DNA from: Spirochaetaceae bacterium
GTDB lineage: Bacteria; Spirochaetota; Leptospiria; Leptospirales; Leptonemataceae
Reading direction: 5' to 3'
NCBI GenBank assembly: GCA_002729885.1
Contig: PBUB01000004.1
Location: 1 to 64,000 of the forward strand
DNA length: 64,000 nucleotides
Below, one piece after another: positions 1 to 8,346 of this stretch; position 1 is the stretch's first letter; each line of letters opens with the position of its first letter. The position numbers and the translations under genes were made by a program. The notes under the pieces are model-generated. The model made no database searches and was not told the DNA's origin. It worked only from the letters and a program-made list of their open reading frames with translations.

Positions 1-68
1 CTTAGCTCAGCTGGGAGAGCGTCTGCCTTGCACGCAGAAGGTCACCGGTTCGATCCCGGTAGTCTCCA
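1..68 (+). tRNA. tRNA-Ala (anticodon TGC), 5' end cut by window edge
   Basis: The D-arm, anticodon arm, variable loop and T-arm of a tRNA can be read. The anticodon loop CTTGCAC gives anticodon TGC, hence alanine. The T-arm is ACCGG-TTCGATC-CCGGT. The 3' acceptor strand AGTCTCC ends at 67 and the discriminator is A68. The window starts at acceptor position 6, so about five bases are missing on the left. CCA is not encoded. Confidence 0.93.
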
Positions 69-116
69 AATTTTACTTCCCAATAGAAACGTAGCAGTCC
101 AAATGCAGGAAGCTTT

Positions 117-1025
117 ATGAAAAAGGCCAAGAAGCTCCTGCAGGACCTGCTCTCCCGTTCACTCAATACAGAGCAGATTCACTATGTCGGACGAGAGGTG
201 GATCCATCTTTTGACCTGGCCGAGGTGTCTGGATTCGGTGATCATATCGTAATTCCCAGACAGGTAGCAGCCCAGTGCGTTATTCAGTATTTCAGCGCTC
301 GCGAGCGCCTCATGGATTTCATCGCCAAACTTGTGATGCTGGAAGGTTACGGCGGTAGTGGCGGAATTATAAAGCTGAAGGGAATTGAACCCATTCTGAA
401 TGAATTGCGCGAGAACGGATTCGTGCTGGATAAAGAGAAGGGTGGCTTTATTCGAGACCAGGCTCAGTCCAAGACCCAGGACTGGGGATTTTTACGAGAG
501 GACCAGGAGTATCGACTGGCTTTTGCCAGCCTTGATATAGTCGGAAGTTCCGAGCTCATTCGCACCAACGTTAAAGTAGACGTGGAAACTACCATCCGGA
601 CCCTCAGAGACTTTGTGGGCTCTCATGTAGAATTCAATAACGGTAGAATCTGGTTCTGGTACGGTGACGGAGGAATGGCTGCATTCATAGGGGACAGTTG
701 CGTACAGAGCGCAGTAATGTCCTGCCTGGGTATTCTGGCCTATTTACCGGTCTATAACATCACAAGAAATGCGCTTAGGGAAGAAAATGACATTCGTCTT
801 CGAATTGGCATTCATTATGGTTCAGTAGTTTATCATAGCGACACTTCCAGAATGCACAGCGAAGATATGGAACGGGCTTCCAGGCTGGAAGATCGACACG
901 GCATTCCAAATTCCATTATTCTGAGCGAAACTGCATTCAATCTTATGCCAGACGAACTTCGCAAGTATTTCCAGGCATCCGGACAGGCGGACTTTGGCGC
1001 GCTGTATCAGAATCTAATGATTTAG
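117..1025 (+). CDS. Class III nucleotidyl cyclase-like protein with altered substrate-binding residues
   Basis: The C-terminal part (about residues 130-290) has the class III cyclase fold signature. The two metal-binding aspartates are at D140 (LDIVGSS) and D184 (WYGDGG), followed by RLRIGIHYG and an ASRLE stretch carrying the transition-state Arg (R256). The lysine normally three residues before the GD motif is an aromatic residue here, and the Asn that normally precedes ASRLE is Glu (DMERASRLE). Catalysis or substrate choice is therefore uncertain. The N-terminal 130 residues match no domain I recognise. The gene starts about 50 bp after the tRNA and is followed after 15 bp by a receiver/pseudo-cyclase gene, so the two probably form one signalling unit. 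The start is the first ATG. Confidence 0.75.
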   Translation: MKKAKKLLQDLLSRSLNTEQIHYVGREVDPSFDLAEVSGFGDHIVIPRQVAAQCVIQYFSARERLMDFIAKLVMLEGYGGSGGIIKLKGIEPILNELRENGFVLDKEKGGFIRDQAQSKTQDWGFLREDQEYRLAFASLDIVGSSELIRTNVKVDVETTIRTLRDFVGSHVEFNNGRIWFWYGDGGMAAFIGDSCVQSAVMSCLGILAYLPVYNITRNALREENDIRLRIGIHYGSVVYHSDTSRMHSEDMERASRLEDRHGIPNSIILSETAFNLMPDELRKYFQASGQADFGALYQNLMI

Positions 1026-1040
1026 GGAAACATTACTCAG

Positions 1041-2078
1041 GTGAACCTACTAATTATAGATCCAGACCAGGGAATTCAGGAGTACTACCGAAATACTCTG
1101 GAGTCGCAGTTTCAGGGAATTGGCGTCCAGTTCGTAAGCAAGATCCCCGAGGCAGAAGATAAACTTCATTCTACAGATTACGATCTGATCATTACGGAAT
1201 CAGAATTGGATCGTCCATTTTTTCCTTTTCTGGATGGATTGGTTAGAATGGGAGTTCCGGTAATTGTGGTTAGTCGGGATGATTCTGAACGCCTGGCAGT
1301 AGAAAGCATTCGCCTGGGAGCAATAGATTTCATTTCCAAGAAGAATTTAAAGCTGGGTATTTTTACCAATATTCTGGCCAGAGCACTGCTGGATGGCGAG
1401 CGCTGGAAGAAGATTCGTGAATTTGGAACTGGCATGCCTCCGTATCCCGAGGTGCGAAAGCATACAGATATCATCGTTGAATCGATCAAAAAAGAAAAGG
1501 AAGAGAAAACCAGACTGGAAGCGGCCCAGAAACTGGTAGGCGGGCTGAAGAACCTCAAGGAAGGACAGGCCTACAATATCCTATTTCTTTATGCTACAAT
1601 CAAGTTTACCGAGGGCACTTACTCGCAAATGGATGACTGGCAGTTACAGCAAGTGCTGACTCGCTGGAAAAAAATCCTGGGTAGAATTCCTGAATCCTAC
1701 GGTGGCCAGGTATGGATCGAAAAGAAGGCCTCCCTGGTGGCTGCATTCAATGGTGAGGAAGCATTGTCTGCTCTTCTCGCCTCCATGGAAATGAACTCAC
1801 GGATCTATCTTCTATCAGGAGAATTGCCCATCGACCGGGCCGGCCTGAGTATCGCACTCGCTGCTGGACAGACAGTGTATACCAGCGATATGGGCAGTCT
1901 TGTTTCCGAAGCTTTGAATTTTTCTGCGCACCTGGCCTACAGAGATGGATCCAGTAACGGTATCTTTATTCCAGGTGAGTTGTATGAGCGATTGAACGGA
2001 AGGGGGCGAAAGTACTTCTTTCGCGAGGATGCAGCATTCGAGGGGCGAACCATTTACAGGTTTGAGCGGACGGCCTGA
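1041..2078 (+). CDS. Pseudo-receiver domain fused to degenerate cyclase homology domain
   Basis: Residues 1-125 form a response-regulator receiver: acidic D7/D9, the conserved Ser at S78 (VIVVS) and Lys at K100 (DFISK). The phospho-accepting Asp is replaced by Glu53 (LIITES), which suggests a permanently on or phosphate-independent receiver. After a charged linker (about 145-170), residues 175-345 follow the class III cyclase pattern (ILFLYATIKF, then SIALAAGQTVY, then NFSAHLA) but lack both metal Asp residues, so this half is probably catalytically dead. The start codon is GTG. The stop overlaps the ATG of the next transporter gene (TGATG), and the cyclase-like gene lies 15 bp upstream. I infer a regulatory partner for that cyclase; there is no direct evidence. 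Confidence 0.72.
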   Translation: MNLLIIDPDQGIQEYYRNTLESQFQGIGVQFVSKIPEAEDKLHSTDYDLIITESELDRPFFPFLDGLVRMGVPVIVVSRDDSERLAVESIRLGAIDFISKKNLKLGIFTNILARALLDGERWKKIREFGTGMPPYPEVRKHTDIIVESIKKEKEEKTRLEAAQKLVGGLKNLKEGQAYNILFLYATIKFTEGTYSQMDDWQLQQVLTRWKKILGRIPESYGGQVWIEKKASLVAAFNGEEALSALLASMEMNSRIYLLSGELPIDRAGLSIALAAGQTVYTSDMGSLVSEALNFSAHLAYRDGSSNGIFIPGELYERLNGRGRKYFFREDAAFEGRTIYRFERTA

Positions 2079-3076
2079 TGGCTAGAACGCTGGAACGAAT
2101 CAGCCTTCTTTTTCCTGTCTGGGTTAGCATCTTTGTGGGCCTGGCCCTCATTGAACCTTCGATTTTTACCTGGTTTTCTGGGATCCTTATTCCGCTGGGC
2201 CTGGCCGGGATCATGCTCAGCATGGGATTGACTCTACTTCCTGCGGACTTTCGCAGGGTTCTGTCTTTTCCACTTCCGGTGCTTTTAGGAGTTCTCTTTC
2301 AATACACGATTATGCCCGTGCTGGGTTACAGCATTGGTCTGATGCTGGACATGGAGCCGCCTCTTAGAGCCGGCCTTGTTCTGGTAGCCAGTTGTCCGGG
2401 CGGTACCGCTTCCAATGTAGTGGCCTTTCTGGCCCGCGCCAATGTGGCCCTTTCGGTTTCCATGACTGCGGTTTCCACCTTGCTTTCCGCTCTGGCCACG
2501 CCGGCTGCAGTGGAGCTTTTGCTGAGAGGATCGTCCATAGATGTTTCCTTTCTGGGACTGTTGCGTTCCACGCTTCTTGTCGTAGTTTTACCTGTGCTGG
2601 GAGGAGTATTGCTGAACCGTTTCTTCGGTAAGACCAGATTGGTGCATCGGGCCAAGCCGGCGCTACCTGCTGTTGCCGTGCTCCTCATCTGTTTGATTGT
2701 GGCTTCTGTTATAGGAAAGGATCGGGGTCTTCTTCTGGAATCGGGCTGGCTGATCTTACTGGCTACCGTTCTGCTACATGCAGGAGGCTTTCTTTTGGGT
2801 TATGTATTTACTCGACTGATTCTTCATTTTCGAAGAGACGTAGAAGGAATGGCGCGGACTATTTCTATCGAAGTAGGGATGCAGAATTCCGGTCTGGGCG
2901 TCGTCCTGGCCCGTGCGCATTTTCCCCATCCCGCTGTTGCTCTACCGGCTGCCGTTTCCAGTGTTGTACATTCGCTGATTGGAAGCGCCCTTTCGGTGCT
3001 CTGGCGCAAGGTATGGCCCATACACAGGGTCGACGAAGAAGATACCGTCACATCGGACGGGCCTCCGCCGGGCTGA
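2078..3076 (+). CDS. Bile acid:sodium symporter (BASS) family transporter
   Basis: This is a polytopic inner-membrane protein of 332 residues with about nine to ten hydrophobic segments, the usual length for the BASS/PanS/YocS superfamily. Family hallmarks are visible: SCPGGTASNVV at about residue 107 and IEVGMQNSGLG at about residue 263, both part of the Na+/substrate cradle. Substrates in this family range from bile acids to pantoate and keto acids, so I do not assign one. The charged C-terminal tail is cytoplasmic by inference. The ATG overlaps the stop of the pseudo-receiver gene by one base (TGATG), so translational coupling with a signalling gene is likely. A hairpin lies just downstream. 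Confidence 0.85.
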   Translation: MARTLERISLLFPVWVSIFVGLALIEPSIFTWFSGILIPLGLAGIMLSMGLTLLPADFRRVLSFPLPVLLGVLFQYTIMPVLGYSIGLMLDMEPPLRAGLVLVASCPGGTASNVVAFLARANVALSVSMTAVSTLLSALATPAAVELLLRGSSIDVSFLGLLRSTLLVVVLPVLGGVLLNRFFGKTRLVHRAKPALPAVAVLLICLIVASVIGKDRGLLLESGWLILLATVLLHAGGFLLGYVFTRLILHFRRDVEGMARTISIEVGMQNSGLGVVLARAHFPHPAVALPAAVSSVVHSLIGSALSVLWRKVWPIHRVDEEDTVTSDGPPPG

Positions 3077-3102
3077 ATCCCGATCAAGAGTGTGTGACCT
3101 TC

Positions 3103-3168
3103 CCCGCAGCAATACCTTAGATTGGCTGTCGTGCAGCCAATTCTACCTTGTTTATTGCGGAGGCCACA
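3103..3168. terminator. Hairpin between convergent genes, possible bidirectional terminator
   Basis: An 8-bp perfect stem ATTGGCTG/CAGCCAAT (3121-3128 with 3134-3141, loop TCGTG) sits inside an imperfect outer stem formed by CCGCAGCAATA and TATTGCGG. It lies between the plus-strand transporter and the minus-strand tldE, which converge here. There is no long T-tract on either side, so intrinsic termination is only plausible. Confidence 0.4.
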
Positions 3169-3229
3169 GTGTCAGTATTAGATGCTTTCCGGGAGCAGCG
3201 GGTATTGCGCGGGGAGCGATCTATGATCC

Positions 3230-4612
3230 TTACTGACCCGAGGTAACGCTAACTCCATCCACAAGGAGGTAGGGAGCTCTGGCGCCACCCATAACTTCAT
3301 AATCCTGATCCGTTCCGGCTACGATTTGATTCAACAATTCAAACAGATTTCCAGCAACCATCACTTCCTTCACCGGTCGAATTTCTCCATTCTCAATCCA
3401 GTAGGAGTTTTTGGCTACACCGGAGAAATGCCCGGAGGATGGGTCTGCGTTACCACTGAATCGCTTGATCAACAATCCCTTACCCATTCGCTGGACGATC
3501 TTGTCCAGTTCCTGCTGCTCCAGATTCTCATTAAGCTCCAGCTTCAGGTTGAAAAAACCAACCCCCGGAGTTCCACCGGAGCCGCCGGCCGAATTCCCGG
3601 TGGCCTTGCTTCCTGCTTTTGATGCACTGTAGATGTTGTGCCCTACAAAATTCAGAACCCCATTTTTTACGAGTTCATGGCGATCCGTGAAATGGCCTTC
3701 TCGGTCAAAAGGAATGTATGTCTCCAGCCGATCCGTGTCCAGAGGATCCTCAAGTATGGTGAGTCCGGAGCTACAGACAGTCTGCCCGATCTGATCCTTC
3801 CAGGGACTGGTTCCATCTTGCTGATTCTTTCCGTTGGCGTTGGAGGCTACGGTTCCCAGGACAAACTGGCGCACCAGGGCCGGATGCAGTAGCACCTGAC
3901 CTCTGTAGCTGTGAGCAGGGCCTGGATTGAGACAGCCCAGAACACTCTGTGAAAATCTCTCCATGGATGTTTCGATTCTACTTTGAATCTGATCCCTGGA
4001 AAAGGCCACGCCTCCATCGTAGTCAAAGCTCGTAACCTGATCCCCATCACGGGCCATTCCCAAGGCAGTCCAGTTAATGTAAGCTCGTCGCATCCCCAGC
4101 TCTATACCGTTGCTATTAAGAATAGTACGTCCGTCACGAACCAGAGCCAACTCCACTCGATCCAGCCTTATCCTGGGATCGGAACCTGCCCTGGAAATTA
4201 CTTCTTCTGCAATTTCAATGATTTCTGCTTCGCTGAGTGCCAGAAGTCCCGAATCTTCATGAACGAATTCGGTCCGCTCCTGGTGCTTTAGTTCCGGTGA
4301 GGCGAGGCCATAGTGTGCGGACGGCGGAGAAAGCCTGGCGATGGAATAGGCTTCAGTAACTGCTTCCTGAATCGCCTTTTCGGATGTAGAATTCGTAGAA
4401 ACAAAGCCCGGTCGATGTTCGTCCAGAACCCGAATACCAAGACGCGTATTGCTTCCACTGGTACTTACGGAGAAATCATCGCTTTCGTAAACAATGCGAA
4501 TTTCATCCGAGGCGCCCCCAAAGATTTCAATGGGGCGGCCACCGGCCGCTTCCCGTGCTGTTCTGGACCTCTGTATCAGGTTCTGATTCAGATCTATTTC
4601 GGTTGTATTCAT
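3230..4612 (-). CDS. tldE: TldE/PmbA, subunit of the TldD/TldE metalloprotease
   Basis: This 460-residue protein is full length for the PmbA/TldE family. In known systems (E. coli), TldE pairs with the catalytic TldD to form a cytoplasmic protease that degrades unfolded or modified peptides. The TldE-type features are the glycine-rich GNSAGGSGGTPGVGFFNL stretch, SSGHFSGVAKNSYWIENGE and the VMVAGNLFELL ending. The HExxxH zinc site is absent, as expected for this non-catalytic partner. tldD lies 95 bp upstream on the same strand, so the two are very likely co-transcribed. The start is the ATG followed by NTTEID, preceded by a GGA-containing stretch. Confidence 0.9.
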   Translation of the reverse strand: MNTTEIDLNQNLIQRSRTAREAAGGRPIEIFGGASDEIRIVYESDDFSVSTSGSNTRLGIRVLDEHRPGFVSTNSTSEKAIQEAVTEAYSIARLSPPSAHYGLASPELKHQERTEFVHEDSGLLALSEAEIIEIAEEVISRAGSDPRIRLDRVELALVRDGRTILNSNGIELGMRRAYINWTALGMARDGDQVTSFDYDGGVAFSRDQIQSRIETSMERFSQSVLGCLNPGPAHSYRGQVLLHPALVRQFVLGTVASNANGKNQQDGTSPWKDQIGQTVCSSGLTILEDPLDTDRLETYIPFDREGHFTDRHELVKNGVLNFVGHNIYSASKAGSKATGNSAGGSGGTPGVGFFNLKLELNENLEQQELDKIVQRMGKGLLIKRFSGNADPSSGHFSGVAKNSYWIENGEIRPVKEVMVAGNLFELLNQIVAGTDQDYEVMGGARAPYLLVDGVSVTSGQ

Positions 4613-4707
4613 ACTGCTTATCTTATTCCGTACAGATGGCTTTGGTTACAGCGGAAGGTCGGCAGAGGGAACGTCCAAAAAGTCCTTCTGTCCCGGCTGT
4701 GCGAATG

Positions 4708-6156
4708 CTAGCTCTGGCCACCGCCTACCAGAAGCTCGCAACGGAGATAGGGTCCCCCCGCATCCACTTTGGCTGGTTGCCCTTTCCCGCAATGTCCTGA
4801 GCCCAGATCCCAGCGAAAATCGGAACTGATGGCATCAATGCTTTTCAATACATCGAATGCATTTCCAGAAACAGAAACCTTCTGAACCGTATCTGCAATC
4901 CGCCCATTCTTGATTCTGTTCACCCGGGATGCGCCAAACATAAATTCTCCGGTGGCATCTGCCTGTCCGCCTTCCGGACCGTCGATAAAATAGCCATCGT
5001 CGATGCCCCGAATCATATCCTCCAGATTATCGTTTCCTGGTGCTATGTAGGTGTTTCGCATACGAATCAAAGGCTCATCGTCGAATTCCCAGGCCCGGGC
5101 ATTTCCGGTAGGACTGGTCTCGAATCGCTGTGCACTTTCGCGATTATGCAAATAATTTACCAGCCGGCCATCTTTGATTACTTCAGTTCTCTGAGTGTAG
5201 ACTCCTTCATCGTCCACCGGCAATTCTCCCCCGGCATGGGGAGAGTATTCACTGGCCCCGCTATCGCATAACGTAACCAGCGGAGAAGCCACCATCTCTC
5301 CCAGTTTGCCCTGGGCCACGGAACCGGCCTGAACAAAGTCTGCCTCCACTGTATGACCGATGGCTTCATGACTTAGCAGCCCCACCATGGCCGGAGATAA
5401 TATTACTTTCTTTCTCCCGCCCTCTGCGGCGCCTGCATTCAGAAGATCGCTGGCATTTCGAGCGGCTGTGTCGATGTACTGCTCCAGAGGGCGATTCTGA
5501 AACAGGCAGTTCCATCCGCCGGTAGTACCCACAGAATCATAGCCCCTGGAGATTCGACTGCCGTCTCCGGCATAGGCCACAAATCGGAGCTCCGGTCTTA
5601 CCAGGCGAATCCAGCAATCGCTACCATCCGTGTTAAAAATATATTTCTCTTCAAAGACTTCTGTGTACTGACAGACAGCCGTTTCGATGGCAGAATTGGA
5701 CTTTCTCAGATTTTCCTCGGATTCTCGCACGGTCTGAAACTTCTGTTCCAGGGACATGGACTGTAAATCGTAGTAGCCATCCAGGTTGAATTCTCCCCGG
5801 GCCAGTTGATCTGTACCGGCCAGGTTTACCGGGTTCTTTTTCCTGGATGCCATGGATCGCGCCATGGCGGATGCTTTTTTCACGGCCGCTTCCAGTCCTG
5901 CTTCGGAGAGATCTGAAGTGGAGGCAAAGCCCCAGGCGCCTCCGCTCAGTACGCGAATTCCTGCTCCTTCGATTTGCTTGAAGGAGTTTTCATTTAATTC
6001 GCCTTTGCGTACTCCCAGGCTGCGCATTCTGCGATTGTGATATCGAAACTCAAGATAACCGGGAAAGCCGGAAGCTAGATTCTGTATGATTTCATTTACG
6101 GGCCTGGCCATAGATGCAAAATACTGCATTACGGTCGTCAGGGCAAGAGCATTCAA
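4708..6156 (-). CDS. tldD: TldD zinc metalloprotease subunit
   Basis: This is the catalytic partner of TldE, 482 residues. The zinc-binding HExxxH motif is present as HEAIGH (residues 263-268), followed by TVEADFVQAGS. The family pattern YLHNRESAQRF and a TGNARA stretch follow further on. The TTG start (6156-6154) overlaps the TGA of the upstream c-di-GMP gene as TTGA, the arrangement expected for translational coupling. In-frame ATG codons at 6129 and 6111 are alternatives, since the N-terminus before the conserved LEFRYHNRR region is variable in the family. The enzyme is expected in the cytoplasm. Physical linkage to a c-di-GMP turnover gene is unusual and is discussed as a finding. Confidence 0.9.
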   Translation of the reverse strand: MNALALTTVMQYFASMARPVNEIIQNLASGFPGYLEFRYHNRRMRSLGVRKGELNENSFKQIEGAGIRVLSGGAWGFASTSDLSEAGLEAAVKKASAMARSMASRKKNPVNLAGTDQLARGEFNLDGYYDLQSMSLEQKFQTVRESEENLRKSNSAIETAVCQYTEVFEEKYIFNTDGSDCWIRLVRPELRFVAYAGDGSRISRGYDSVGTTGGWNCLFQNRPLEQYIDTAARNASDLLNAGAAEGGRKKVILSPAMVGLLSHEAIGHTVEADFVQAGSVAQGKLGEMVASPLVTLCDSGASEYSPHAGGELPVDDEGVYTQRTEVIKDGRLVNYLHNRESAQRFETSPTGNARAWEFDDEPLIRMRNTYIAPGNDNLEDMIRGIDDGYFIDGPEGGQADATGEFMFGASRVNRIKNGRIADTVQKVSVSGNAFDVLKSIDAISSDFRWDLGSGHCGKGQPAKVDAGGPYLRCELLVGGGQS

Positions 6157-8213
6157 TAATTCTTAATTACCTGAACCGCTTCTTCGGCGGGCAGGGGACG
6201 GGAGATCAAATAACCCTGCACATATTCACAGTTACGTTCACGAAGAAAGGCCAGCTGAGCCTCCGTCTCCACTCCTTCGGCCACCACCTCCAGGCCCAGG
6301 CTTTTTCCCATGGCCAGAATGGCGCTGACGATAGCGGCATCATCAGTATTGGATGGGATGCTCATCACAAATTCACGGTCGATTTTTACCGAGTTTACCG
6401 GAAATCGTTTTAGATATGTGAGAGAGGAGAATCCTGTGCCAAAGTCATCTACAGCAACTCGCAGTCCCATATCATGGATCTCCTGGAGCTCTTCTATGGT
6501 CTGAGAAACATTCTCCAGAGCCACTGTTTCGGTGAACTCCATCTCCAGGGCGCCGGGAGGAAAGGATTTATCCTTCAGTTCCTGTCGGAGGAATCCCGCT
6601 ACAGTACGCGCACGAAATTCAGTGGGAGAAAGATTTACTGCCACGCGTACCCGCAGTCCCTGATTGTGCCAGGATTCCAGCTGATTTATGGCTTCCCTCA
6701 ATGTCCATTCTCCAATTTTGCCAATGAGTCCTGTGTCTTCAGCCACCGGTAGAAATCGCTCAGGCGAAATCAATCCCAGTTCCGGATGGGCCCACCGGAT
6801 CAAAGCTTCGAAGGCATTGATCTTTCCAGATCGCAGATCCAACTGAGGCTGGTAATATAGCCTGAATTGGCCTTCTTCCAGCGCCCTGCGAATGAGGCTT
6901 TCCAGTTGCATTCTTTCCCGGGAGGCTTCGCTCAGCTCATGGCTGTATATCTGAAATACAGAGCCACCTTTCTGCTTGGCAGTGTTCAGAGCGCTATGAG
7001 CATCCCGAATCAGGCTTTCCGGGCCTTCTTCCCGGAGTTCACTGAATATTACACCGGCACTGAAATCCAGATGTAGTTCTTCGCCGGAGAAATACAGCGG
7101 ACGATGCAATGCTTCTTTGAGCCTGGCTTCCACTGGAGCGAGATCAACGCCGGAGCTGGCTCCTTCTATGAGGATGAGAAATTCATCTGATCCGGGCCTG
7201 GAAATAGTATCTCCGGCGGACAGTGCATCCCTTAATCTTCGTGCCACATCGGAGAGGATTGTATCTCCACCGCGAATGCCGAAACTTTCATTAAGTCGAC
7301 CGAAGCGATTGATGTCCAGATAGATCAAAGCGAATCCATGACTTGTATGATTCTTGAATCGCAGATAGGCCTGCTCCAGGCGATCGGAAAAGAGCAGCCT
7401 GTTGGGAAGTCCTGTGAGGGTATCGATGAGTCGAAAATCGGTAATATCGGTAAGGGAGCCTGCAATTCTTCTTGCTCGACCGGTGCCGTCTCGCACTGCC
7501 TCGCCTCGAATTAACATCCATCGATACTGCCCGTCCGGATGCTGCACTCTGTATTCAATTCTCAGTTGCTTGAGATCGCCTTCGATATGTCTGGACATCA
7601 GATCCAGAAAAGCAGGGCCATCGTCTGGATGAAGTAATGCACTCCAGGATTGAAGATCCAACGGGGCCTGATCCGGGCCAAGTCCCATCATGGACAGGAA
7701 TCGGCGGGAAAAATAGAATTTCTTCCCGGTTATATCCCAGTCCCAGATTCCATCGTTTGCGCCTCTGGCTGCCAGAGCATATCGTTCTTCGCTTTCTTTA
7801 AGTGCGCTTTCGATCTTTTTTCTCTCGATGGAATGTCTCAATGACTTCTTAAGCAGAAGGGCATCCATCTCGCCCTTTACCAGAAAATCCTGCGCTCCTT
7901 CCTTTACAGCTTCCAGGGCCACGTCTCGATCGTCCAGGCCGGAAAGTATGACTACGGGAATCTGGGGGCATCGATTATGGAATGAGCGAAAGGTATCCAG
8001 TCCTTCGCCATCCGGTAAATAGAGATCCAGAAGCACGGCATCAAATTCTTGGCTTGAAATGGATTGGTAGGCCTCTGCCAGGCTCTCCGTTTGATGGACC
8101 TGGAAATCTGGCTCCTGTTCCAGGATGGCCATGGTAAGGCGAGCAGCCACCGGATTGTCTTCAATCAATAATAGTTGAATGCTTGCAGAATTCATGCAGG
8201 ACAGGTATCCCAT
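6153..8213 (-). CDS. Receiver-PAS-GGDEF(degenerate)-EAL cyclic-di-GMP phosphodiesterase
   Basis: Four domains follow in order. The receiver spans residues 10-130, with phospho-acceptor D63 in LLDLYLPDGEG. A PAS domain of the PAS_3 type spans about 140-265. A GGDEF domain (265-430) has the active-site motif changed to GSDEF (341-345). The EAL domain (435-680) has the FEAL motif (469-471), ETVALENV, DDFGTGFSSL, KIDREFV and AEGVET, all residues needed for metal-dependent c-di-GMP hydrolysis. The likely activity is therefore phosphodiesterase, with the GGDEF domain possibly a GTP-binding regulatory module. Start choices are the ATG at 8213 or the ATG at 8195 (NSASIQ); neither has a clear ribosome site. 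The gene ends in a 3-base overlap with the TTG start of tldD. Confidence 0.9.
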   Translation of the reverse strand: MGYLSCMNSASIQLLLIEDNPVAARLTMAILEQEPDFQVHQTESLAEAYQSISSQEFDAVLLDLYLPDGEGLDTFRSFHNRCPQIPVVILSGLDDRDVALEAVKEGAQDFLVKGEMDALLLKKSLRHSIERKKIESALKESEERYALAARGANDGIWDWDITGKKFYFSRRFLSMMGLGPDQAPLDLQSWSALLHPDDGPAFLDLMSRHIEGDLKQLRIEYRVQHPDGQYRWMLIRGEAVRDGTGRARRIAGSLTDITDFRLIDTLTGLPNRLLFSDRLEQAYLRFKNHTSHGFALIYLDINRFGRLNESFGIRGGDTILSDVARRLRDALSAGDTISRPGSDEFLILIEGASSGVDLAPVEARLKEALHRPLYFSGEELHLDFSAGVIFSELREEGPESLIRDAHSALNTAKQKGGSVFQIYSHELSEASRERMQLESLIRRALEEGQFRLYYQPQLDLRSGKINAFEALIRWAHPELGLISPERFLPVAEDTGLIGKIGEWTLREAINQLESWHNQGLRVRVAVNLSPTEFRARTVAGFLRQELKDKSFPPGALEMEFTETVALENVSQTIEELQEIHDMGLRVAVDDFGTGFSSLTYLKRFPVNSVKIDREFVMSIPSNTDDAAIVSAILAMGKSLGLEVVAEGVETEAQLAFLRERNCEYVQGYLISRPLPAEEAVQVIKNY

Positions 8214-8346
8214 GATTTGAAGACGGCCATTTTGGTAAATTGCTTTATGGGACCACTGCCGGCTCTCTCTGGAATTTGCTACGCAGGGCTATACGGGTAG
8301 GGCGGTATAGACCAGCATTATGGCCCATTAAGTAAGCTCGGAAAGA

